A stretch of 39,389 bases of DNA, from positions 1-39,389 of the forward strand of contig JAQXEZ010000003.1 in the NCBI GenBank assembly GCA_029250605.1, in the 5' to 3' direction. Numbering within the stretch: the first letter of the stretch is position 1; each line of letters starts with the position of its first letter. The notes beneath the pieces were generated by a model that worked only from the letters and a program-made list of their open reading frames with translations, ran no database searches and was not told the DNA's origin. Of this stretch, positions 8,143-15,684 are shown piece after piece. This stretch comes from Candidatus Thalassarchaeaceae archaeon. Its GTDB lineage: Archaea > Thermoplasmatota > Poseidoniia > Poseidoniales > Thalassarchaeaceae. A program made the translations under genes and the position numbers.

Positions 8143-8409
8143 TCAGAGTCGACCCATTTCCAGGGCCTCTATTTGGCCAACAAGCTCGTCAACGGCCCTC
8201 ACTTCGTCCTCAAAGCCATCCACTATCCCTTCTCCTTCTCCTAGAACTGCTTGGACCTCGATGAACATCATCCCGAAAGCTAGGGGCTTGATCTCCACCT
8301 GCTGGACCTCTTTGAGATCAGAGATCATCTTCGCAATTCCTTCGTAGTTTGGGCCGCCATCTTCTGGCTGGTCTAATGTTACCTTGTATTTCACAACGAC
8401 ATGGCCCAT
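8143..8409 (-). CDS. ef1b: Translation elongation factor 1 beta (aEF-1B)
   Basis: 88 residues with the archaeal EF-1 beta pattern: an N-terminal beta strand GHVVVKYKVTL, a helix, the conserved IKPLAFGMMFIEVQAVLGE core (the EPIAFGL-like motif), and a C-terminal helix ending EALEMGRL, close to the family's VxxVxRL ending. It is the guanine nucleotide exchange factor for aEF-1A during translation elongation. It follows the zinc-ribbon gene by 9 nt. An SD-like AGGTGA at 8414-8419 lies 4 nt before the ATG and overlaps the zinc-ribbon stop codon, so the two genes form a small operon. Its stop directly abuts the truD stop. Confidence 0.93.
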   Translation of the reverse strand: MGHVVVKYKVTLDQPEDGGPNYEGIAKMISDLKEVQQVEIKPLAFGMMFIEVQAVLGEGEGIVDGFEDEVRAVDELVGQIEALEMGRL

Positions 8410-8418
8410 TGTTTCACC

Positions 8419-8595
8419 TCAAGGCCCCTCGAATCTACACTTGGGGCAGATGTATTTCACGGACTGAACTCGGCACCGCTGGCTCCTGCCGAGAGGGGCA
8501 GAACAACCCGGGCACGGGAAAGAGGTGCTCTCGCTATCTACCAGTGGCGTCCCCGAGGACGCACAGACAGTTGCCCTTCCACTTGCTCCGGCCAT
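8419..8595 (-). CDS. Zinc-ribbon protein of the EF-1 beta operon (HVO_2753-like)
   Basis: A 58-residue gene starting at the ATG complementary to 8593-8595. The C-terminal half has the paired cysteine knuckles FPCPGCSAPL and IC-PKCRFEGP, with an extra Cys in SQRCRV between them. The ending CPKCxFEGP and the position directly before EF-1 beta match the small archaeal zinc-ribbon family (DUF1610, HVO_2753 type). That family is conserved as the upstream neighbour of the EF-1 beta gene and is thought to bind RNA or the ribosome. A TATA-like CTAAAAA box lies about 29 nt upstream. The N-terminal 25 residues contain another Cys but are not conserved-looking. Confidence 0.88.
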   Translation of the reverse strand: MAGASGRATVCASSGTPLVDSESTSFPCPGCSAPLGRSQRCRVQSVKYICPKCRFEGP

Positions 8596-8619
8596 CGACT
8601 TGCTGGCGTACTAGGGTCC

Positions 8620-8628
8620 CTTTTTAGC
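8620..8628 (-). promoter_or_regulatory. TATA-like box of the zinc-ribbon/EF-1 beta operon
   Basis: The minus strand reads CTAAAAA within this span, about 29 nt before the ATG at 8595. It is the only AT-rich element at the right distance. It indicates a near-leaderless transcript covering both genes. Confidence 0.45.
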
Positions 8629-8681
8629 GTTGATTGTGCTTTTCCTCTTCCACCACATCGTCAAACGGCCATAATTATGCT

Positions 8682-8700
8682 GAAATTTGAAAAGATATAA
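8682..8700 (+). promoter_or_regulatory. AT-rich promoter region of the cupin gene
   Basis: The stretch contains GAAATTTGA and AAAGATATAA back to back. Depending on which acts as the TATA box, transcription would begin near 8711 or near 8720. This is why the choice among the three in-frame ATGs at 8708, 8711 and 8717 stays open. Confidence 0.45.
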
Positions 8701-8707
8701 CCCAGTC

Positions 8708-9169
8708 ATGATGTCCATGGTCGAAGAGGAATTGAAGCTCTCCGGTGCCCAATCAGATCTTTCCGATTTTGTAACGGACGAGGGTGGCATTTGGAGTCTG
8801 AGAGAAGTGGAGAAGGTCCGAGGATGGAACAACATAGAGTACGGCGCGGGTCTTTCCGGCAAGAATACCCCATCCACGGGACTGTCGATGAATAGGGCTT
8901 ACATCCCCCCCGGTGGAATAGCAAAGGCACACATCCACGTGGGTTTTGACGTGATGGTCTATCTCCTAAAGGGTAGCGTAAGGCACGAGTATGGCAAGGG
9001 GTGCCGGAAGTCGGTTGTCCACAATGCTGGTGACATGTTCTACATTGAGCCAGGGCTTCCACATGAGGTATTCAATTGCTCAGAAGATGATTGGGTCCAT
9101 GCAGTTGTATCGAGATCGGATGCCTCGGAGTGGCAGAACATCGCGCCATATGATAGGGATTCGGAGTAA
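8708..9169 (+). CDS. Cupin-domain protein
   Basis: About 153 residues. A single beta-barrel cupin domain occupies the middle. Motif 1 is degenerate: PGGIAKAHIHVGFDVMVYLLKG has the His-x-His pair, but Asp/Val stand where the usual metal-binding Glu is. Motif 2 is textbook: GDMFYIEPGLPHEVFN fits G(x)5PxG(x)2H(x)3N. It may still bind a metal through three His. Single-domain cupins include isomerases, dioxygenases and sugar-binding proteins, and the sequence gives no further hint of substrate. Three ATGs at 8708, 8711 and 8717 could each be the start. The stop abuts that of rlmE on the other strand. Confidence 0.88.
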   Translation: MMSMVEEELKLSGAQSDLSDFVTDEGGIWSLREVEKVRGWNNIEYGAGLSGKNTPSTGLSMNRAYIPPGGIAKAHIHVGFDVMVYLLKGSVRHEYGKGCRKSVVHNAGDMFYIEPGLPHEVFNCSEDDWVHAVVSRSDASEWQNIAPYDRDSE

Positions 9170-9907
9170 CTACTCCCGCTTCGGGATCTTTCTGAAACCG
9201 ACCTTTGTTTCCAGACTTTTCTCATCGTCTTCATCGACCACGATTCCGATCGAGGCTAGGTGACTCTGCAGATGTTCCATGGCAGTGCCCTGTTTCTTCG
9301 GCCTTTGAAGCATCCTCTGGCAAATCAAGTAAGTCTCAGAGGAAGCGGTCCTGCTTGCTGTAGGGGAATATCTGCCGACGGCCGAGAAACGGAGTTTTGC
9401 AGCATCAATGAGCCCTTCGATACCTGCTCCTTGGAAGACCTTGGTAACGAAGCACCCGCCTGGGGAAAGTAGCTCTGCGGCGACATCCAGTGACATGGTC
9501 GAGAGCTCCAGTGAGATCGCCTGATCGGTGTCATACCTGCCAGTGAGCCTAGGCGATATGTCGCTGATTACAGCATTCAGTTTCCGATTCCCCAAGTGGC
9601 CAACAATTTCCTCAATTGTAGCCTCCTCTGTGATGTCTCCGACCAAAATTGTTGCACCTTCTATCGGAGAGGTCGCCAGCAGGTCGATCCCGATAACTGC
9701 CCCGCTTTCCCCGACCTCTTCGATCGCAACTTGGATCCACCCTCCCGGGTGACATCCGATGTCGAGAACTGCATCACCTTTCCTGAGTATGCCGAACTTT
9801 TCCTGGATCTGCTTGAGTTTGTACGCCGAGCGGGCCCTATAGCCCTTGGACTTAGCATCCCTCCTCCATGGGTCACGCTTGTTCTCCTGGTACCAGCGCT
9901 TACTCAT
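9170..9907 (-). CDS. rlmE: 23S rRNA (uridine-2'-O-)-methyltransferase, RrmJ/FtsJ family
   Basis: 245 residues from the ATG at 9907. It is a class I SAM-dependent 2'-O-methyltransferase. The SAM loop is VLDIGCHPGGW (47-57). The K-D-K-E catalytic tetrad falls at K30 (ARSAYKL), D116 (SDISP), K156 (TKVFQG) and E191 (SSETYL). The spacings of 86, 40 and 35 residues equal those I recall for E. coli RrmJ. It methylates a uridine of the large rRNA A-loop. About 40 residues at the C-terminus, ending in a basic KIPKRE, extend beyond the core. A longer in-frame extension up to 9976 is unlikely because a TATA-like box sits 25 nt before 9907. Confidence 0.94.
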   Translation of the reverse strand: MSKRWYQENKRDPWRRDAKSKGYRARSAYKLKQIQEKFGILRKGDAVLDIGCHPGGWIQVAIEEVGESGAVIGIDLLATSPIEGATILVGDITEEATIEEIVGHLGNRKLNAVISDISPRLTGRYDTDQAISLELSTMSLDVAAELLSPGGCFVTKVFQGAGIEGLIDAAKLRFSAVGRYSPTASRTASSETYLICQRMLQRPKKQGTAMEHLQSHLASIGIVVDEDDEKSLETKVGFRKIPKRE

Positions 9908-9927
9908 GCGTCCACCCTCGGACGGAC

Positions 9928-9936
9928 AGTTATGAA
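9928..9936 (-). promoter_or_regulatory. TATA-like box of rlmE
   Basis: The minus strand reads TTCATAACT, centred 25 nt before the ATG at 9907. It lies in the 78-nt gap after the epimerase gene, so rlmE can be transcribed on its own and leaderless. Confidence 0.5.
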
Positions 9937-9985
9937 TCCGAACGATGGATGGGGGCCTATCATGGGCCTTTGCCACATGTTTGAG

Positions 9986-10927
9986 TCACAGGCCAATCTC
10001 GGAAATTAAAACTCGAGCAGTGTCTCTAACTGCTTGCTCTGACATGGCAGTAGGCTCGAAACCGGTTCCAAGCAATTTGGTCACATCCAGATATGTCTTG
10101 GGGACATCTCCTGCCCAGCCCCTCCTTCCTCCGGTATAATCTATCGAAACGCCTTCTAGGCCACTTTCCTCAATAACTATCTCGGCAATCCTAGAAACAG
10201 AGCAAGTATCTCCAGTTCCCAGGTTGTTTAGGACCGGCCCCTCTTCACCTAGGTCAATCACGTGAAGCATAGATTTCACACAGTCATGAGCTGACATGTA
10301 CGACTTCTCCTGATTCCCATCACCCAAAACCTCCAGTCTTGCTGGATCCCTCTTGAGCTTGTGTATGAAATCGAAGATTACCCCATGAGTCCCCCTTGGT
10401 CCGACGATATTGGCAAACCGGTGGATGTATCCCTGCGCCCCGAATGTTCCTGCCCATGCAGTAATCAGCGCCTCACTAGCCAGTTTGGACGCACCGTAGA
10501 GGGAAATTGGCATTACTGGTCCATAGTCTTCCGGAGTCGGCATCACCCCTGCCTCCCCATAGACGGCGGAAGATGAGGCAAATGAGATTCTTCCGACTTC
10601 CGAGACCCTCATAGCTTCAAGGACATTGTATGTCGCCACCGTCCCCTGTCTCAGATCAGTGTCCGTGACTTCGGTACCCAGTCTGATGTCAGGATTTGCC
10701 GCTAGGTGGTGAACGGCCTCAATCCCCTCCATCGCTGTAATCACTGCCTCCTGATCAAGAAGATCGCCTCTGTAGACTTCTACCGAGCCACTGCCTTCGT
10801 GGTGGGCTAGGAACTCTTCTCTCCCGCTACTGAAATTGTCCATAACGCGGACTTCCTTGCCTTGCTCTACCAAAGCGTCGACTAGATGGGAGCCGATGAA
10901 ACCAGCACCCCCCGTGACTAGGTCCAT
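9986..10927 (-). CDS. NAD-dependent sugar-nucleotide epimerase/dehydratase (GalE-like)
   Basis: 313 residues, an extended short-chain dehydrogenase. The N-terminal Rossmann motif is TGGAGFIGSH (5-14). HHLAANPD (73-80) sits where the family has HLAAxxx, and the catalytic elements are SSSAVYG (118-124) and Y144-GAS-K148. The C-terminal substrate domain has the typical NIVGPRG and NLGTGDTCSV stretches. Such enzymes act on UDP- or dTDP-sugars, most often as UDP-glucose 4-epimerase, and feed surface glycan or glycoprotein synthesis. That fits a cell with many N-glycosylation sequons in its surface proteins. The exact substrate cannot be told from sequence alone. It is divergent from the large MMPL gene, and no clear TATA box was found in front of it. 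Confidence 0.92.
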   Translation of the reverse strand: MDLVTGGAGFIGSHLVDALVEQGKEVRVMDNFSSGREEFLAHHEGSGSVEVYRGDLLDQEAVITAMEGIEAVHHLAANPDIRLGTEVTDTDLRQGTVATYNVLEAMRVSEVGRISFASSSAVYGEAGVMPTPEDYGPVMPISLYGASKLASEALITAWAGTFGAQGYIHRFANIVGPRGTHGVIFDFIHKLKRDPARLEVLGDGNQEKSYMSAHDCVKSMLHVIDLGEEGPVLNNLGTGDTCSVSRIAEIVIEESGLEGVSIDYTGGRRGWAGDVPKTYLDVTKLLGTGFEPTAMSEQAVRDTARVLISEIGL

Positions 10928-10968
10928 GTATCGTCGTGACCCACCATCCCCCTTGAGTCCATCGGGCT

Positions 10969-13900
10969 ATGGGCATCTCAGACTCGCCCGTTAATCGACT
11001 CATTCGGTGGCAGTTATGCGAACGCTTCATTTGGCTTGGGTCCGGGAACCCGAACGTGACTTCTAACAATGGGGGTTCCCAACAGGACGAGGAACTGGCT
11101 TTCTGGGCATGGTTTTTCGAGAGGATTAGCCCAATTTCAAATTATTTCACGAAGGTTCGTCGAGACGTCAGGGATAGCCCAATTGGCGGTTTACTAGACA
11201 CTGCAGGACAACTGCTGAACGACGTCTCTGACACATCCCACATGATGACACAGAGAGCAGCCGAGTTGGCATACAGCGCTATCCTGAGGAGTCCGGCATA
11301 CCTCATAGTTACTCTTCTCCTAGCGTCGGCACTAATTGGATGGAGGGCGGAAGACTTCGAGCACCAGATCAACGGCGATGTTGAGATATACCTACCCGAC
11401 GGAGCCAACTCGACCGCCCTACTGAATGAAGTCAGAACTCAATGGTCAACTGATATCGTGATCCTCTATGTCCAGACGGACAATGCCGCCGAAGGTGCTC
11501 AGCACGGTGTTGAAAACATCACCGACGCGAATATTCTGAATCAGATCTCGTGGTTCGAGGGCGATGACAACAATGCAGGCGAAAGCGGATATGGAAAGGG
11601 CCTGGACTATAACAAGGAAGATCGCGGTTCGCATACTTGCAATAGCCCGATGACCGGTTGCGACGGAGTTGTCTGGATACTTTCTCCGGCCCAGATAATA
11701 AAGGAGGCAAACTCGACCAATTACAGGTTCTCGTGTGCTGTCGAAAGGTACGGCCTACCCGGTTCCGACGGAAGCTGTGCGATTTCGAGCCAAAACCCAA
11801 ACGAGGGTTACTCAATCCCCCAGGGTGACGGCGCCCAGGAGAGGATTGACAACTACGTGGACAACTCCGGAGAACTCCTATCAAACTTCGTCAAAGACAC
11901 CAATAACGACGGAATTTGGGACACTGGCGTCGTTATAATGGGCATTTCCTTCGATATGGCCAATACCGACATCACACCAAGGACCGATCTCAAGACAGGG
12001 GATGAAATCAGAGATCACAAGGCATTCATTGCATACGTTAAGTCACTCCTCTCTTCAGATCCTGCTAAGGAGAATTGCGAGTTGTGCGCCAAGATGTATG
12101 ACAAAACATGGACTATGGACGATGAGCGTTTGGACACAATTCCTCCTAGGCGCGCGGTAACCGTGACCGGACTAACTCCTGTCCTGCATGACGTATCCGA
12201 CTCTATTTACGATGAGCTACGCTATACTATGCTCCCTATCAGCCTGGGGCTTGTAGGGCTGACGATGTTCATCCTACACCGCAGCTGGAAGGTTCTGGTC
12301 ATCTGCGGCACACCTATCGCGATGAGTCTCGCAGTTACCTTCGGGTCAACCGTCATTTTCGACATCATGCTAACTCCGATGATTATCTCTGCCGGGCCGA
12401 TCCTGGTTGGCCTTGGGGTGGACTATTCTCTCCATCTGACCAACAGGATAGAGGAAAATCGGTCCGAGATTCTGAAAAAGATGGAGGAAGATGCTTGGGC
12501 TTCGAGGCGTGACGGCGAGGAGGTCATCGAACCCGATCCATTCGACCCGCAGATCAGCCTCACTGCGAATGTCAGGGCGGTCATGACCACCGGGAACGCA
12601 ATTTTCCTATCTGCTCTCACTACGATTGTCGGATTCAGCGTTCTGATGTGGCACAGCCTAGTTCCCATTGAGCCAATGAGGACTGTTGGCAAGACGCTTC
12701 TGATTGGCATCTCGTCCACCTTCATCATCTCGATGCTAATGGTGCCTGCTTGGATTGAACTGCTCCGGTATAGGAAGGGAAACTCGAAGAATCTGTTCGG
12801 TTCTGGCGTTGTTGACTCTTCCAGGAGGAAGAGGATTGGGGAAGAGAAGGCTGCAGAGGCCAAATCAATGAATAGGAGGGAGCGCGACTCTGCAATAGAC
12901 ACATCAGACGTTTTTGGCACCATCCTGGGCATAAACAGCCTACTATTCTACGTCGTTTCCACGACCATATTCACCGGCTCCTTATACACATTCGCAGACC
13001 TCACTAGCAATGGCTCCCTAATCTTGGGATTCACCCTCTCGACAACCCTCACCTTCTCTCTCCTCGATGACTTCTGGGATTCGGTCGGAAAGGTCCCACT
13101 AAAGGCCACACTTCTGGTCATCCTAGTCTCTTCCGCAGCGACTATCTGGGGGGGGATGATGTTCAAGGAACAGTTGGGCAAGGACATCACCGGATCTTCG
13201 GATGAGGTCCCCCCTGGGCTCGAGTCATACGAGGCACTGAGGGAGTACAGCATAGTTTTCGAGGGGGGGCAGACAAACATGTTCATCGTCGATGCCACTG
13301 AGAGAGGCAGTCAAAACGAAACAGCCCCCATCCGGGACCTGCCTATTCTGGATGCGATCGAGAATATGCAGGCAATGAAGATAGACAACGTCGAGAATAC
13401 CACGACAATAAGCCTCGTCAATATCCTGAAGGCTGTTCACGTGGATGTGGAGATTGGAGGTCTGGAGATATATGATCAGAGCCTGTGGGAGTTGATTCAC
13501 GATGAATGCTGGGACGAATCAGCCAACCCGCTGAGGCCAGATTGCTGGCCTTACTCCGTAAGCAGCAGGGAGGACATGGTCAACATCGCCTTCGACACAC
13601 TAAGCCCAGAGGTTAGGTCCATGCTGATGAACTCCGATGATGGTGAGGGGGAGACTAAGACACTGGTCTACGTAAACCAGCCCTACATCAATTTGGCAGT
13701 CGCAGGAGGCCTAAGGGAGACGATCGACGGGCATCTGGACGAGGGAGGGTGCTCGACCCCATTGAAGTGCAGCGCGCTTGGGATAGGTGGCGTCTCAAAC
13801 TCATTACTCACTGGGGGGTTGCCCGTCTCACTTGACATCAATGACGGAATACACCAGGCTCAGTCCAAGACCACGATTGCAACCATGCTGATCCTGCTTC

Positions 13901-14415
13901 TCGTTATGGCGTTCCTGTTCCGGTCCGCAAGGCTCGCCATATTCACAATGACAGCGGTAGGCGTCGTTGTCCTGTGGCAACCTCTGCTGATGTGGTTCTA
14001 CAAGGTCAATGTCAACGTTTTCACAGCTATGATTGGGACATTGGTGTTTGGGATAGGTGTGGATGACTCCATACACATCATAGATCGCATCAAGGATGAG
14101 CGTGAGACCCCAGCGGGGATACAAAAGTCAGTTTCCAGGACCGGGCGGACCATTTTCGAGACAACAGCCACGACTTGCACTGGCTTGGCCGCCGGACTCT
14201 TCGTAGCAATTCCCGGGCTGCAGAACTTCTTCGTCCTGATGATGCTACTCCTCGTCCTAGCCCTCCTGACTAGCTCTATCCTACTGCCGAGCCTCATCGT
14301 GGCATATCACGAACTCTCCCACGCTTTGCGAGGAAAGATAGGGACCTGGCAGGACTACGACGAGAGCGGATCAGTAGCCGACGCGTCACCGGTTGACGCC
14401 GTTGTCTTCGACTAG
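10969..14415 (+). CDS. Large MMPL/RND-superfamily transporter
   Basis: Up to 1148 residues. It has the same two-fold MMPL architecture as the transporter at 3811-6372 but longer, with a roughly 100-residue hydrophilic N-terminal extension before TM1 (about 109-127). There are large extracellular domains with several Cys, and two bundles of TM helices. The signature helices are GLGVDYSLHL (from residue 482) and GIGVDDSIHI (from 1028), so the second has Asp-Asp rather than Asp-Tyr. It is probably an exporter of lipids or hydrophobic molecules. The start is uncertain between the ATG at 10969 and a GTG at 11056, because no clear promoter was seen. The gene stops about 12 bases before the 3' end of the RNase P RNA on the other strand. 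Confidence 0.92.
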   Translation: MGISDSPVNRLIRWQLCERFIWLGSGNPNVTSNNGGSQQDEELAFWAWFFERISPISNYFTKVRRDVRDSPIGGLLDTAGQLLNDVSDTSHMMTQRAAELAYSAILRSPAYLIVTLLLASALIGWRAEDFEHQINGDVEIYLPDGANSTALLNEVRTQWSTDIVILYVQTDNAAEGAQHGVENITDANILNQISWFEGDDNNAGESGYGKGLDYNKEDRGSHTCNSPMTGCDGVVWILSPAQIIKEANSTNYRFSCAVERYGLPGSDGSCAISSQNPNEGYSIPQGDGAQERIDNYVDNSGELLSNFVKDTNNDGIWDTGVVIMGISFDMANTDITPRTDLKTGDEIRDHKAFIAYVKSLLSSDPAKENCELCAKMYDKTWTMDDERLDTIPPRRAVTVTGLTPVLHDVSDSIYDELRYTMLPISLGLVGLTMFILHRSWKVLVICGTPIAMSLAVTFGSTVIFDIMLTPMIISAGPILVGLGVDYSLHLTNRIEENRSEILKKMEEDAWASRRDGEEVIEPDPFDPQISLTANVRAVMTTGNAIFLSALTTIVGFSVLMWHSLVPIEPMRTVGKTLLIGISSTFIISMLMVPAWIELLRYRKGNSKNLFGSGVVDSSRRKRIGEEKAAEAKSMNRRERDSAIDTSDVFGTILGINSLLFYVVSTTIFTGSLYTFADLTSNGSLILGFTLSTTLTFSLLDDFWDSVGKVPLKATLLVILVSSAATIWGGMMFKEQLGKDITGSSDEVPPGLESYEALREYSIVFEGGQTNMFIVDATERGSQNETAPIRDLPILDAIENMQAMKIDNVENTTTISLVNILKAVHVDVEIGGLEIYDQSLWELIHDECWDESANPLRPDCWPYSVSSREDMVNIAFDTLSPEVRSMLMNSDDGEGETKTLVYVNQPYINLAVAGGLRETIDGHLDEGGCSTPLKCSALGIGGVSNSLLTGGLPVSLDINDGIHQAQSKTTIATMLILLLVMAFLFRSARLAIFTMTAVGVVVLWQPLLMWFYKVNVNVFTAMIGTLVFGIGVDDSIHIIDRIKDERETPAGIQKSVSRTGRTIFETTATTCTGLAAGLFVAIPGLQNFFVLMMLLLVLALLTSSILLPSLIVAYHELSHALRGKIGTWQDYDESGSVADASPVDAVVFD

Positions 14416-14426
14416 GCAATAATGGT

Positions 14427-14722
14427 GAGGGTACAGGGAGTAAGCCCCTTTCTGTTCACCTTTCGGCTGGTCGCATTCAACTATGCATCCTACCCGGTCC
14501 TGTCGATGCCTTGCGGACCTGCTTGGACTTGCTCCGGCGTGGTTGCCCGTTCCAGCCACGCTCAGGAAACCTCTCCCTTTCGGGTTCATCGTACCCCTGG
14601 CATGGTTCGTTTCTGCTGCAGAGCCGGCCCTCCCGGACCCCCGCCTTGTGACGGGACGCCTGCATCGCGGAGAGGGGACTTTCCTCAGTGTCTAACACTG
14701 TCAGCGACCCTCCTGCTCCCTC
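14427..14722 (-). ncRNA. rnpB: RNase P RNA, archaeal type
   Basis: The 388-nt gap between the MMPL and rpiA genes holds the RNA component of RNase P, which cuts the 5' leader from pre-tRNA. On the minus strand the universally conserved P4 elements are present: GAGGAAAGTCC (14676-14686) near the 5' end and ACAGAAAGGGGCTTACT (14439-14455) near the 3' end. Helices agree. P1 pairs 14712-14722 with 14427-14437 (ten pairs, one mismatch). P2 pairs 14704-14709 with 14469-14474. P3 is a perfect hairpin CAGTGT-TAG-ACACTG at 14686-14700. The size of about 296 nt is normal for archaea. Exact ends may differ by a few bases. Short open frames in this span are not genes. The rest of the gap, 14723-14803, holds no gene and only weak promoter-like AT. 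Confidence 0.95.
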
Positions 14723-14803
14723 ATATGTGCGGCTGCACCATACCGGATGAACCCACCGGATGAATAGGGCAACCATCATGCACGTCCTACTTTTCGTCGT
14801 TGC

Positions 14804-15505
14804 ATGGCCGGTGCGGAGCAATTGAAGGAGCAGGCAGGTATCGCTGCATGCCGCTTCGTCACGGATGGAATGTCTCTAGGACTGGGCACTGGTTCTACGG
14901 TCCGATACTCGATTATCGAGATTGCTAGGATGATCAAGGAGGAGGGAATAGAAGTCGTCGGAGTCCCAACAAGCGAGGACACCAAGCGGCTCGCAGAGCA
15001 CCTCGAAATCCCCCTTCGAACCATAGACGTGGCAACGAACCTCGACCTGACAATCGATGGTGCGGATGAGTTCGACCCGAAATTCGACCTCATCAAGGGA
15101 GGAGGGGGTGCATTGACCAGGGAGAAGATTGTGGCCAAGGCCTCGAACTCGATGGTGGTGGTGGCAGACGAAACCAAGCAGGTTAGCACCCTTGGTGGAT
15201 TTGATCTTCCGATAGAGGTGGACTCAATACTATGGGAGGATGTGAGGGACGGAATATCCGGAATTTGCCCCGGAGAAGTCAGACTCAGAGGAGAGGATGA
15301 GGATCCGTACATCACGGACAATCAGGGATTCATCCTTGACTGTTCATTCGGCCCCACAATATCCAATCCAGAATCCTTGGAGAGGGAGATTTCTGAGATA
15401 CCGGGAGTAGTCGAAGTGGGGCTTTTCGTAGGGATATGCGACGCTGTCGTGATGGCTTCCAGCGGCGGCGTGGAAACTCTAGTCAAGCCAGATGGCAGAC
15501 TGTAG
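14804..15505 (+). CDS. rpiA: Ribose-5-phosphate isomerase A
   Basis: 233 residues. It interconverts ribose 5-phosphate and ribulose 5-phosphate in the pentose phosphate pathway. The family motifs are clear: GLGTGSTVRYSI (phosphate-binding GTGST loop, near 26-37), DGADEFDPKFDLIKGGGGAL (with the catalytic Asp/Glu and Lys region), the conserved REKIVAKAS with the catalytic Glu, and VVVADETKQV. Length is close to the 219-235 usual for RpiA. It starts about 80 nt from the RNase P RNA 5' end and is followed on the same strand by tRNA-Lys. No clear TATA box was found, only a weak CCTACTTTTC. Confidence 0.96.
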   Translation: MAGAEQLKEQAGIAACRFVTDGMSLGLGTGSTVRYSIIEIARMIKEEGIEVVGVPTSEDTKRLAEHLEIPLRTIDVATNLDLTIDGADEFDPKFDLIKGGGGALTREKIVAKASNSMVVVADETKQVSTLGGFDLPIEVDSILWEDVRDGISGICPGEVRLRGEDEDPYITDNQGFILDCSFGPTISNPESLEREISEIPGVVEVGLFVGICDAVVMASSGGVETLVKPDGRL

Positions 15506-15516
15506 TTGTCCGTCGT

Positions 15517-15526
15517 GGTTAAAGAG
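15517..15526 (+). promoter_or_regulatory. TATA-like box of tRNA-Lys
   Basis: GGTTAAAGAG, centred 25 nt before the first base of the tRNA. It lies 11 nt after the rpiA stop codon. Confidence 0.45.
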
Positions 15527-15545
15527 GGGCCGCCAATCCCGAGCC

Positions 15546-15622
15546 GGGTCTGTAGCTTAGTCAGGTAGAGCACCCGGCTCTTAACCGGGCGGTCGCGGGT
15601 TCGAACCCCGTCAGACCCGCCA
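15546..15622 (+). tRNA. tRNA-Lys (CUU), CCA encoded
   Basis: The cloverleaf folds fully. The acceptor is GGGTCTG/CAGACCC with discriminator G and genomic CCA at 15620-15622. The D-arm includes AGCTTAGTCAGGTAGAGC, and the T-arm is CGGGTTCGAACCCCG. The anticodon stem CCCGG/CCGGG encloses the loop CTCTTAA, which gives anticodon CTT. There is no intron. Confidence 0.97.
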
Positions 15623-15645
15623 TAACCATCATCACACAATCGAGG

Positions 15646-15655
15646 TTTCATAACC
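15646..15655 (+). promoter_or_regulatory. TATA-like box of asnS
   Basis: TTTCATAACC in the 62-nt gap between tRNA-Lys and asnS. Its centre is 34 nt before the ATG, which would leave a leader of about 8 nt. Confidence 0.4.
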
Positions 15656-15684
15656 GTGAGCCAAGACGGCAGAATGGCGTTACT

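Noticed and set aside
14422-14821. Overlapping small open frames on both strands in the gap before rpiA
   Set aside because: They coincide with the RNase P RNA, whose conserved core and helices explain the sequence.
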